NCBI RefSeq assembly: GCF_023101085.1
Contig: NZ_CP064703.1
Coordinates: forward strand, 4,588,001-4,652,000
Length of the DNA stretch: 64,000 bases
Source of the DNA: Bradyrhizobium sp. 170
Lineage (GTDB): Bacteria; Pseudomonadota; Alphaproteobacteria; Rhizobiales; Xanthobacteraceae
Direction: 5' to 3'
Both the position numbers and the translations under genes were made by a program. The notes beneath the pieces were generated by a model, which was given only the letters and a program-made list of their open reading frames with translations, was not told where the DNA came from and ran no database searches. Below, piece by piece: positions 16,224 to 23,757 of the stretch. Positions within the stretch are counted from its first letter, which is position 1. Every line of letters begins with the position of its first letter.

Positions 16224-18122
16224 ATGGCTCATGCCGGAATGACCGAAGCTGTTGGCGGTGAGGTGGGTCAGCCCCCTCGCCGCCATCAGCTACTGGCGTC
16301 GATCGAACACACCCTGGGAATGCTGGTCGAAATCCCGGCCGCGCTCCTTGTCGTCGCCGAGATCGTGATCCTGTTTGCCGGCGTGGTGGCGCGTTATGCG
16401 CTACACCGGCCGCTGATCTGGTCGGACGAGCTGGCGTCGATCCTGTTCCTGTGGCTCGCCATGCTGGGGGCCGCGGTCGCATTCCGCCGCGCCGAGCACA
16501 TGCGGATGACGGCGGTGGTCGCCAACGCGAAGCCCGCCATGCGCGCCTATCTCGATCTGGTGGCGACCGTAGCTGCGCTGGCGTTTCTCATCCTGATTGC
16601 CTGGCCGGCTTACGAATACGCCTACGAGGAAAGCTACATCACCACGCCGGCGCTGCAGATCAGCAATATCTGGCGTGCCGCGGCGCTGCCGGTCGGCATT
16701 GCGCTGATGGCGCTGTTTGCCTTCCTGCGGCTGGCGCGATCGGGCAATGGTCGGACCATGGTGGCTGCGATCCTGTCAGTCGCGCTCGTCATCGCGATCT
16801 TCTGGCTGCTCAGGGGCTCGCTGAAGCCGCTCGGCAATCTCAATCTGATCATCTTCTTTGTCGGCGTCGCCGGCTTCTGCGTGTTTGCAGGCGTACCAAT
16901 TGCGTTCGGGTTCGGGCTTGCAACCTACGGCTATCTGGCGCTGACCACGGGTACGCCGCTGATGGTGCTGGTCGGCCGCATGGACGAGGGCATGAGCCAC
17001 CTCATCCTGCTGTCGGTGCCGTTGTTCGTCTTCCTGGGCCTCCTGATCGAAATGACCGGCATGGCGCGGGCCATGGTGGCGTTCCTGGCGAGCCTGCTCG
17101 GCCATGTCCGCGGCGGGCTGCATTACGTGCTGGTCGGGGCGATGTATCTGGTGTCGGGCATCTCGGGCTCGAAGGCCGCCGATATGGCCGCCGTGGCGCC
17201 GGTGCTGTTTCCCGAGATGAAGGCGCGCGGCGCCAAGCCGGGCGATCTGGTCGCCCTGCTCTCCGCCACCGGCGCACAGACCGAAACCATTCCGCCGAGC
17301 CTCGTCCTCATCACCATCGGCTCGGTGACCGGCGTCTCGATCGCGGCGCTGTTCACCGGCGGCCTGTTGCCGGGCCTGGTGCTGGCAATCACGCTGTCGG
17401 CGCTGGTGTGGTGGCGTTACCGTGGCGAGGACCTGCGGCATGTCACGCGGGCGCGCAGCAGCGAGATCGCCCGCGCGTTTGCCATCGCCCTGCCCGCCAT
17501 CGCGCTGCCATTCGTGATCCGCTACGCGGTGGTGGAAGGCATTGCGACCGCGACCGAGGTTTCCACCATCGGCATCGTTTATGCCTTCATCGTCGGCTAT
17601 CTGATTTACGGCCTCTTGATCTACCGCAATTTCGACTGGCGGCGGATCATGCCAATGTTGGTCGAGACCGCGTGCCTGTCGGGTGCGATCCTGCTGATCA
17701 TCGGCTGCGCCACCGGCATGGCCTGGGGTCTCACGCAATCAGGCTTTTCGCGGACGCTGGCCGCCGCCATGACCGGCCTGCCGGGGGGCTCGGCGACCTT
17801 CATCGCGGTGTCGATCGTGGCCTTCGTGATCCTGGGCAGCGTGCTCGAGGGCATTCCGGCGATCGTGCTGTTCGGGCCGCTCTTGTTTCCGATCGCCCGC
17901 GCCGTGGGCGTCCACGAGGTCCACTACGCGATGATCGTTATTCTCGCGATGGGTATCGGGCTATTCGCGCCGCCCTTTGGAGTAGGCTATTATGCGGCTT
18001 GCGCCATCGGTCGCGTCGACCCGGCCGAGGGTATCCGGCCGATCTGGGGTTACCTGCTTGCGCTGTTGGTCGGCCTGATTATCGTGGCGATCTTCCCGTG
18101 GATTTCCATCGGGTTCTTGTAA
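16224..18122 (+). CDS. TRAP transporter fused permease DctQM
   Basis: A 632-aa inner-membrane protein that fuses the small four-helix DctQ subunit (about residues 20-185) to the large 12-helix DctM subunit (about 205-632). The DctQ part has the typical RPLIWSDELASILFLWLA block. The DctM part has GVPIAFGFGLA, a conserved ISGSKAADMAAVAPVLFPEM region and the GIGLFAPPFGVGYYAACAIG segment of the DctM family. I start at ATG 16224 because the earlier GTG at 16185 lies inside the repeat element at 16151-16201. DctQ-DctM fusions are known. With DctP upstream it makes a complete sodium- or proton-driven TRAP uptake system. Confidence 0.92.
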   Translation: MAHAGMTEAVGGEVGQPPRRHQLLASIEHTLGMLVEIPAALLVVAEIVILFAGVVARYALHRPLIWSDELASILFLWLAMLGAAVAFRRAEHMRMTAVVANAKPAMRAYLDLVATVAALAFLILIAWPAYEYAYEESYITTPALQISNIWRAAALPVGIALMALFAFLRLARSGNGRTMVAAILSVALVIAIFWLLRGSLKPLGNLNLIIFFVGVAGFCVFAGVPIAFGFGLATYGYLALTTGTPLMVLVGRMDEGMSHLILLSVPLFVFLGLLIEMTGMARAMVAFLASLLGHVRGGLHYVLVGAMYLVSGISGSKAADMAAVAPVLFPEMKARGAKPGDLVALLSATGAQTETIPPSLVLITIGSVTGVSIAALFTGGLLPGLVLAITLSALVWWRYRGEDLRHVTRARSSEIARAFAIALPAIALPFVIRYAVVEGIATATEVSTIGIVYAFIVGYLIYGLLIYRNFDWRRIMPMLVETACLSGAILLIIGCATGMAWGLTQSGFSRTLAAAMTGLPGGSATFIAVSIVAFVILGSVLEGIPAIVLFGPLLFPIARAVGVHEVHYAMIVILAMGIGLFAPPFGVGYYAACAIGRVDPAEGIRPIWGYLLALLVGLIIVAIFPWISIGFL

Positions 18123-18150
18123 GTGTAACTTTTCAGATGGGACACAGCCG

Positions 18151-19800
18151 ATGAGCGCAGCCCAGAACCAGTACTCCATCGGATTGGAAAAGACCCCGGC
18201 GAATTACGTGCCGCTGACGCCGCTCAGCTTCCTCGCGCGCAGCGCCGCCGTCTACCCCGATCACATCAGCACGGTCTATGAAGGCCGCCGCTTTACCTGG
18301 GCCGAGACCTACGAGCGCTGCCGACGCTTTGCGTCCTGGCTTGCCAGCCGCGGTATTGGTCACGGCGATACGGTCGCGGCGATGCTGCCGAATATCCCGG
18401 CCATGAATGAAGTGCATTTCGCCGTGCCGATGGCAGGCGCGGTCCTGAACGCGCTGAACATCCGTCTCGATGCGCCCTCGATTGCCTTCCAGTTCGACCA
18501 TGGCGGCGCGAAGATTATCCTGGTCGATCCCGAATTCTCCGGCGTGATCGCGGAAGCACTGACGCTGATGAAAGGCCCAAAGCCCTTCGTCGTCGATGTC
18601 GACGACGCAACGTTTGCGGGCGGCAAGCGGATCGGTGAACTCGAATACGAGGCAGCGGTCGCGGCGGGCGATCCGGTTTTCGTCGCAAGACTTCCCGGCG
18701 ATGAATGGGACGCGATTGCGCTGAGCTATACCTCGGGTACCACGGGCAACCCGAAGGGAGTCGTGACCCATCACCGCGGTGCCTATCTCAATGCGGTCAG
18801 CAATATCCTGGCCGGCAATCTCGGCCAGCATCCCGTGTATCTGTGGACCCTGCCGATGTTCCACTGCAACGGCTGGTGCTTTCCGTGGACGGTCGCAGCC
18901 TCGGCCGGCATCAATGTCTGCCTGCGCAAGGTCGATCCGGCAAAAATCTTTGAGCTGATCCCGAAACACGGCGTCACCCACATGTGCGGCGCGCCGATCG
19001 TCTACAACACGCTGATCAACGCGCCCGGCGCCCCCAAGGGCAAGGCTGCGCGTCCCGTGGTCGGATTGATCGCAGGCGCCGCGCCGCCGGTCGCCGTGCT
19101 TGAAGGCGCCGAAAGCATCGGCATCAAGCTCACCCATGTCTACGGCCTGACCGAGGTTTATGGCCCCGCCTCCGTCTGCGCCGAGCAGCCGGGCTGGGAC
19201 GAACTGCCGGCCGACCAGCGCGCCCAGATGAAGCGGCGGCAGGGCGTGCCCTACCCGCTGGAAGAAGCCGTCACCGTGCTCGATCCTGTGACGATGCAGG
19301 AGGTGCCGCGCGATGGCGAAACCATCGGCGAGGTGATGTTCCGCGGCAATATCGTGATGAAGGGCTATCTGAAGAACGAGAAGGCCACCCAGGAAGCCTT
19401 CGCCGGCGGCTGGTTTCACACCGGCGACCTCGGTGTGCTCGACGAGCACGGCTATGTCATCATCAAGGACCGCTCCAAGGACATCATCATATCGGGCGGC
19501 GAGAACATCTCCTCCGTCGAAGTCGAGGACGTCCTCTACAAGCACCCCGCGGTGCTGTTTGCAGCCGTCGTCGCCAAGCCCGATTCCAAATGGGGCGAAG
19601 TGCCCTGCGCCTTCGTCGAGTTGAAGGAAGGCGCCAAGGCGACGGAAGCCGACATCATCGCCTTCTGCCGTAGCCACATGTCGGGATTCAAAACGCCGAA
19701 AGCGGTCGTGTTCGGCACCATCCCGAAGACATCCACCGGAAAGATCCAGAAGTTCCTGCTGCGCAGCCAGGTGGACTCGGCGAAAGCGATTTCGGCGTAG
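18151..19800 (+). CDS. Acyl-CoA synthetase (AMP-forming; DmdB-like medium-chain ligase)
   Basis: A 549-aa adenylate-forming ligase. Motifs in order: the phosphate loop YTSGTTGNPKG, the adenine-binding VYGLTEVYG, the hinge FHTGDLG...DRSKDIIISGGENIS, and the catalytic lysine region TSTGKIQKF near the C-terminus. The overall sequence, including WTLPMFHCNGWCFPW, resembles the ligases annotated as 3-(methylthio)propionyl-CoA ligase or medium-chain acyl-CoA synthetases, so the true substrate is uncertain. It starts 28 bp after the TRAP permease and is probably co-transcribed. It would activate the imported acid to its CoA ester. Confidence 0.93.
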   Translation: MSAAQNQYSIGLEKTPANYVPLTPLSFLARSAAVYPDHISTVYEGRRFTWAETYERCRRFASWLASRGIGHGDTVAAMLPNIPAMNEVHFAVPMAGAVLNALNIRLDAPSIAFQFDHGGAKIILVDPEFSGVIAEALTLMKGPKPFVVDVDDATFAGGKRIGELEYEAAVAAGDPVFVARLPGDEWDAIALSYTSGTTGNPKGVVTHHRGAYLNAVSNILAGNLGQHPVYLWTLPMFHCNGWCFPWTVAASAGINVCLRKVDPAKIFELIPKHGVTHMCGAPIVYNTLINAPGAPKGKAARPVVGLIAGAAPPVAVLEGAESIGIKLTHVYGLTEVYGPASVCAEQPGWDELPADQRAQMKRRQGVPYPLEEAVTVLDPVTMQEVPRDGETIGEVMFRGNIVMKGYLKNEKATQEAFAGGWFHTGDLGVLDEHGYVIIKDRSKDIIISGGENISSVEVEDVLYKHPAVLFAAVVAKPDSKWGEVPCAFVELKEGAKATEADIIAFCRSHMSGFKTPKAVVFGTIPKTSTGKIQKFLLRSQVDSAKAISA

Positions 19801-19820
19801 TTGCCGCCCTTGCGAGATTT

Positions 19821-19911
19821 GTAGGGTGGGCAAAGCCAAGCGTGCCCACCACGCTCGGGGGTTCGACGAACGATGGTGGGCACGGCGCTTGCGCGCCTTT
19901 GCCCACCCTAC
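19821..19911. repeat. Long palindromic repeat (family A, copy 1)
   Basis: A 91-bp near-palindrome between convergent genes. The outer arms GTAGGGTGGGCAAAG and CTTTGCCCACCCTAC are perfect complements. Inner arms CGTGCCCACCA and TGGTGGGCACG pair next. A second copy with the same arms is at 59259-59354. Such GTAGGGTGGGC elements are dispersed in Bradyrhizobium chromosomes. This copy may act as a bidirectional terminator for the acyl-CoA ligase and the ABM-domain gene. Confidence 0.92.
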
Positions 19912-19924
19912 GGCCTCACAATTG

Positions 19925-20557
19925 CTACGCCTGCCCTCTCCCCACCGGCGGATAATACTGCGGCGCCTCGGTGCGCTCGTACATTCCGTAGTCGCGCATG
20001 ACCTCGAAGATGCGGAAATACTGCGTTGTCGGATCGGCAAACATGCGCGAGCCGAATTCGATGCCGGCTCGATCGTCCGGCAAATCGACCAGGTGCGCAA
20101 AATGCTCCTCACGATAGACGCTCGCGAAAGCGTCACGGCGCCATTCGGTCTCCGCCGCTAGCGTGGCACGCTTCGATTCCGCGGCGAGGATATAGGTCGG
20201 CTTGCGCCTTCCGGGATCGTTGTAGGGCGTGCGCCGCTCGGGCCGCCAGACCGGTTGCCCGGGCCGTTCTTCGTGAATGACCTGGGCGACGCGGATGCGA
20301 TAATCGGAAAAGACCCTCTCACGGCCGATGGTCTGGACGTCATGATGGTAGGCATGGGCCCGCCACGCCGTCAGGGCCCCCTCGTCCTGCCATATCTGAT
20401 AGGACAGCAGCATGTCCTCCCGCGTCAAACTCCTGAAGCGATCGATGAACAGGCAGCCGCCCATCGCCTCGAGATCTGGCTTCAGCGAGGCCGCAAGATC
20501 GAGATATTGATCGCGGTGCCCGGGCCTTGTCTGGACTTCAAAGAACAGGCCAATCAT
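19925..20557 (-). CDS. Antibiotic-biosynthesis-monooxygenase (ABM/NIPSNAP-like) domain protein
   Basis: A 210-aa protein whose N-terminal half (MIGLFFEVQTRPGHRDQYLD ... LLSYQIWQDEGALTAWRAH) is an ABM dimeric ferredoxin-like fold, as in YgiN-type quinol monooxygenases. The second half (about 115-205) is a separate unrecognised segment with FRIFEVMRDYGMYERTEAPQ. I start at ATG 20557 because it has GGAGG at good spacing. The next upstream start is 28 codons earlier in poor sequence. The function is unknown. ABM domains may act as cofactor-free oxygenases or only bind hydrophobic ligands. Confidence 0.8.
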   Translation of the reverse strand: MIGLFFEVQTRPGHRDQYLDLAASLKPDLEAMGGCLFIDRFRSLTREDMLLSYQIWQDEGALTAWRAHAYHHDVQTIGRERVFSDYRIRVAQVIHEERPGQPVWRPERRTPYNDPGRRKPTYILAAESKRATLAAETEWRRDAFASVYREEHFAHLVDLPDDRAGIEFGSRMFADPTTQYFRIFEVMRDYGMYERTEAPQYYPPVGRGQA

Positions 20558-20702
20558 CGAAATTCCTCCGCGGCCTGCGATCGAATTTTGCGATGCGCGG
20601 CCGACCTGCCGGGTTCTCCACCACCAGCCTAATTCCGTCATAGGCCAGCATGATGTCCCGTGGAAGGCCCTGCCGTGTCACCTCTTAGTCGAAGTCATTA
20701 GT

Positions 20703-20945
20703 CTAGCCGCGTGCGCGACGGGCGGGCTCGGTGCTGGCGGCATCATCCCGATATTCCAGGATGTCGCCGGGCTGGCAGTCCAGCGCTTCGCAAATCAGCG
20801 CGAGCGTATCGAAGCGCACGCCCTTGACCTTGCCCGACTTCAGCAGCGAGACGTTCTGTTCGGTGATTCCAATGCGCTCGGCGAGTTCCTTTGAGCGCAT
20901 CTTCCTCCGCGCCAGCATGACGTCGAGATTGACGATGATCGGCAT
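20703..20945 (-). CDS. XRE-family helix-turn-helix regulator (YozG-like)
   Basis: An 80-aa Cro/C1-type regulator. The helix-turn-helix is MRSKELAERIGITEQNVSLL (residues 16-35), followed by KSGKVKGVRFDTLALICEAL, where the last helix packs. Small XRE proteins of this type are regularly encoded immediately beside a DUF2975 membrane protein, as here, where its start lies 12 bp after the DUF2975 stop. The pair is probably one transcript from the operator region at 21523-21559. Autoregulation by this protein, with the membrane partner adjusting its activity, is the natural model but is inferred. Confidence 0.9.
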   Translation of the reverse strand: MPIIVNLDVMLARRKMRSKELAERIGITEQNVSLLKSGKVKGVRFDTLALICEALDCQPGDILEYRDDAASTEPARRARG

Positions 20946-20957
20946 CGCTATCGCACC

Positions 20958-21503
20958 TCAGACGAAGGACGCATTTTCATCAGCGATGCGGGTGGCTTCC
21001 ACCATGATCCAGGCCACCGCCAGCAGCACGCCGCCGACAATCAGCGCCAGATAGTCGTGCACCGACAGGGTGATGACAAGCTGGCGGCCGCCCGACGGAT
21101 TGTTCAGCGTGAGGGCGAGCATCAACGCCGTCGACGAGATCGGCCCGAGGATGGCCTGCGCCAGTACGGACCCGGCAAAATCGCGCAATAGGCGGGCGCT
21201 CGTCAGCGTGAACACGTGACCGTTGGCGAAATTGAGGAACAAGGCGCGGACCTGCCAAAGCCCGAACAGCAAGACGCCGACCGGAACGGCGGTGATGGCG
21301 GCAGCGGCGATCAGGTGCCCCGGAGACAATGACAGATCGTGTCCCGCCTGGCCCAGTCGCGCCAGCAGGAGATTTCGCGTCCAGTCGGGGATGAGAAATA
21401 CCAGGATCATGGCGGCGGCGATCAGCAACATGCCAAGCGTGGTCAGCATCGCCATTGTCTTGGAGAGGCGTCGGAGACGATCCGAATGGTCGAATGGAGT
21501 CAT
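20958..21503 (-). CDS. DUF2975 membrane protein
   Basis: A 181-aa membrane protein with four hydrophobic helices (about 18-38, 63-85, 105-130, 150-170), matching the DUF2975 family. The loop RALFLNFANGHVFTLTSARLLRDF is its best conserved part (RNLFRRFRRGEVFT-like in relatives). The family's function is not established. Its constant pairing with a small XRE regulator suggests it senses a membrane signal. It is the first gene of the pair and is divergent from a lipoprotein gene across a 73-bp spacer full of ACGATA/TATCGT elements. Confidence 0.88.
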   Translation of the reverse strand: MTPFDHSDRLRRLSKTMAMLTTLGMLLIAAAMILVFLIPDWTRNLLLARLGQAGHDLSLSPGHLIAAAAITAVPVGVLLFGLWQVRALFLNFANGHVFTLTSARLLRDFAGSVLAQAILGPISSTALMLALTLNNPSGGRQLVITLSVHDYLALIVGGVLLAVAWIMVEATRIADENASFV

Positions 21504-21522
21504 TGGCTAATCCTGTTGACGC

Positions 21523-21559
21523 ACGATATAATTATCGTATTACGATAAATTATCATCGT
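21523..21559. promoter_or_regulatory. Clustered palindromic operator between DUF2975 and lipoprotein genes
   Basis: The centre is TTATCGTATTACGATAA at 21532-21548, with perfect 8-bp arms around one base. A left half-site ACGATA (21523-21528) also pairs with TATCGT (21533-21538). A degenerate right copy TTATC-ATCGT follows at 21550-21559. So ACGATA/TATCGT elements alternate about every ten bases across the whole divergent spacer, on a very AT-rich background. This is what an operator bound cooperatively by a dimeric HTH protein looks like, most likely the XRE regulator encoded at 20703. Confidence 0.75.
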
Positions 21560-21576
21560 CAATATGGTTGATTCCT

Positions 21577-22161
21577 ATGAACCCCCGATTCCCCCTGCAC
21601 TGTCTCCTGCGTGTCCTCGCGATATTGGCAATGTCTGGCTGCAGCCATATGCCGGTGACCTCGATGGTCAAGCTCGCGCGCGTCGACTTCGAGACCTCGG
21701 ACCCTGCGCAATTGCGCGCCGCGATCAAACTGCCGCGCACCTTGCGGCCCCAGCGAAATGGCGTCGTGTTGCGGATTGCGGTGCAGGTCGGACGCGCGCC
21801 GGAGGAAGCGCACGACTTCATGCTGCGCGAATTACCCGAACCTGCCGAGCTGACGCGTGAAGCCGGCGCCGACAGCCACATCTTTGCCTATCGCATTGAC
21901 GATGCTGACCTCGCGCGCCTGGCGGCTTTTCGCGCTGAGCTGATTGCCAAGAAAAGCTCAGGCCAAAAAGGTTCGATCTCGATTTCGGTACGACCGCAAG
22001 CATGCAAGGCCGGCGAGTTGCCGGACGGTCCGATCCACTTCGCCTCCTATCTGAGGACAGCGGAAACGAAAGATTATGTGGCGCTTGCCCGTGACGTCGA
22101 TCTGCGCTCGATCGTACCGAACGTCGCCGTAGTCGCTGATATCCCGCGCTGCGGGCCCTAA
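21577..22161 (+). CDS. Putative lipoprotein of unknown function
   Basis: A 194-aa protein with a lipoprotein signal peptide: MNPRFPLHCLLRVLAILAMS followed by Gly-Cys, giving a lipobox-like MSGC. The mature part has no family I recognise. It contains LPRTLRPQRNGVVLRIAVQVG and a late VRPQACKAGELPDG stretch, and reads like a soluble mixed alpha/beta domain. I start at ATG 21577, since the TTG at 21568 is weaker. It is divergent from the DUF2975/XRE pair and shares their operator, so it may be part of the same regulon. Its stop overlaps the convergent MBL-fold gene by 4 bp. Confidence 0.72.
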   Translation: MNPRFPLHCLLRVLAILAMSGCSHMPVTSMVKLARVDFETSDPAQLRAAIKLPRTLRPQRNGVVLRIAVQVGRAPEEAHDFMLRELPEPAELTREAGADSHIFAYRIDDADLARLAAFRAELIAKKSSGQKGSISISVRPQACKAGELPDGPIHFASYLRTAETKDYVALARDVDLRSIVPNVAVVADIPRCGP

Positions 22162-22955
22162 CCGAGCTCCAGCCGCATCCCGTCATAGGCCGGGATCACG
22201 CCGGCCGGCAGGCTCTGGCGCAGCACCTCGTAATCGAGATCGGAATGCATGTTGGTGATGACGGCGCGCTTGGGCTTGAAGCGCTCGATCCACGAAAGCG
22301 CGTCACTGACGCTGAAGTGGCTGGGGTGGCCGGCGTAGCGCAGCCCGTCCACGATCCAGAGGTCGAGGTTCTCCAGCGCCGGCCAGCTCTCCTCGGGAAT
22401 GTCGTGGAGGTCGGGTGTGTAGGCGGCCGCCCCGACGCGGAAGCCCAGTGCGGGAATCCTGCCGTGGTGAACCAGGAAGGCGGAAAGTTTCATCGGGCCG
22501 CCCTTCCCTTCAGTCTCATGACTCTCGCCCGCTTCGATCGAATGGCGCGTCAGGATCGGCGGATAGTCGCTGCCCTCGGGCGCGATGAAGCAATAGGAGA
22601 ACCGCGCCATCATGTCTTTGGCGGTCGATTGGTTGAAATAGACCGGAATGCGGCGGCGCTGGTGCAGCACGACCGAACGCAGATCGTCGATGCCGTGGGT
22701 CTGGTCGGCATGTTCATGGGTCAGGTACACCGCGTCGATGTGATCGACATTGGCGTCGATCAACTGCTCGCGCAGGTCGGGCGAAGTGTCGATCACGATC
22801 CGCGTGGTGCCGTGCGCGCCCGTGCGTTCGACCAGCAGCGAGCAGCGTCGGCGGCGGTTCTTTGGATTGTTGGGATCGCAGGCACCCCAGCCGAGCGCCG
22901 GGCGCGGTACGCCGGCCGAAGAGCCGCAGCCGAGGATTGTCAGCGTCACCGTCAT
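22158..22955 (-). CDS. MBL-fold metallohydrolase (PhnP-like phosphodiesterase)
   Basis: A 265-aa metallo-beta-lactamase-fold enzyme. It opens with LTILGCGSSAGVPRPALGWGACDP, the PhnP/LipB-type start, and carries the metal signature LTHEHADQTHGIDD (HxHxDH). Further ligands are plausible in FSVSDALSWIERF and ITNMHSDLDYEVL. PhnP-type enzymes cleave cyclic phosphodiesters. In alphaproteobacteria this gene commonly follows tatD and metG, as it does here, suggesting a housekeeping role. Its start overlaps the tatD stop by 4 bp. The C-terminus overlaps the end of the convergent lipoprotein gene. Confidence 0.9.
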   Translation of the reverse strand: MTVTLTILGCGSSAGVPRPALGWGACDPNNPKNRRRRCSLLVERTGAHGTTRIVIDTSPDLREQLIDANVDHIDAVYLTHEHADQTHGIDDLRSVVLHQRRRIPVYFNQSTAKDMMARFSYCFIAPEGSDYPPILTRHSIEAGESHETEGKGGPMKLSAFLVHHGRIPALGFRVGAAAYTPDLHDIPEESWPALENLDLWIVDGLRYAGHPSHFSVSDALSWIERFKPKRAVITNMHSDLDYEVLRQSLPAGVIPAYDGMRLELG

Positions 22956-23743
22956 GCGGCCGCCTTCGGTGCCGGCACCTTGGAGAACAGGCGAAAGAAG
23001 TTTTCAGTGGTCTGCCGCGATATCTCCTCCAGCGAGACACCGCGGGTTTCCGCCAGCACCTTTGCGACTTCGACCACGTAGGACGGCTCGTTGCGCTTGC
23101 CGCGAAACTTGCCAGGCGCCAGATAGGGCGAGTCGGTTTCGACCATGATGCGATCGGCCGAGAGCTCAGCGGCGAGTTCGCGCAAGGCTTCCGACTTCTT
23201 GAACGTCAAAATGCCTGTGAACGAGATCGACAGGCCGAGACTGATCGCCTTCATCGCCAGTTCGCGTCCGCCGGTATAGCAATGCAGCACCGCGCGGAAC
23301 GGTCCTTTTGCCACCTCGTCTTCGAGAATGCGGCCGCAGTCCTCGTCCGCCTCGCGAGTGTGGATCACCAACGGCAGGCCGGTGGCGCGGGCGGCTGCGA
23401 TATGTGCGCGAAAGCCGCGCTCCTGCGCTTCGCGGGAGCCGTGCTCATAGAAATAATCGAGCCCCGCCTCGCCCAGCGCCACGACCTTCGGATGCTTCGT
23501 CAGCTCGATCAGTTCGCTGGCGGGAATGCCGTCTTCCTCATCGGCCTGATGCGGGTGGGTGCCGACCGAGCAATAGACGTTGGGAAACCGCTCGGCGATG
23601 GCCAGCAGTCCGCCAAGCCGCTTGACCCGGGTGGAGATGGTGACGATACGACCAATCCCGGCGGTCTCGGCGCGCGCGACAATAGCGTCGAGATCCTCGG
23701 CAAAGTCCGGAAAGTCGAGATGGCAGTGGCTGTCGACGAGCAT
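22952..23743 (-). CDS. tatD: TatD family metal-dependent deoxyribonuclease
   Basis: A 263-aa TIM-barrel hydrolase. The metal site opens with VDSHCHLDF, then GEAGLDYFYE, VIHTREADED, HCYTGG and the C-terminal ETDSPYLAP, all diagnostic of the TatD/YcfH family. I start at ATG 23743 (MLVDSHCH), because a TTG three codons earlier is less likely. It lies 14 bp after metG and overlaps the MBL hydrolase by 4 bp. The run dac-tmk-holB-metG-tatD-MBL is a conserved alphaproteobacterial order. TatD proteins have 3'-5' exonuclease activity and may take part in DNA repair. Confidence 0.94.
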   Translation of the reverse strand: MLVDSHCHLDFPDFAEDLDAIVARAETAGIGRIVTISTRVKRLGGLLAIAERFPNVYCSVGTHPHQADEEDGIPASELIELTKHPKVVALGEAGLDYFYEHGSREAQERGFRAHIAAARATGLPLVIHTREADEDCGRILEDEVAKGPFRAVLHCYTGGRELAMKAISLGLSISFTGILTFKKSEALRELAAELSADRIMVETDSPYLAPGKFRGKRNEPSYVVEVAKVLAETRGVSLEEISRQTTENFFRLFSKVPAPKAAA

Positions 23744-23757
23744 GGCTTGCAAACGGC

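Noticed and set aside
18133..20136. Minus-strand frame of over 600 codons opposite the acyl-CoA synthetase
   Set aside because: It mirrors the ligase gene and runs through the palindromic repeat at 19821. No family features.
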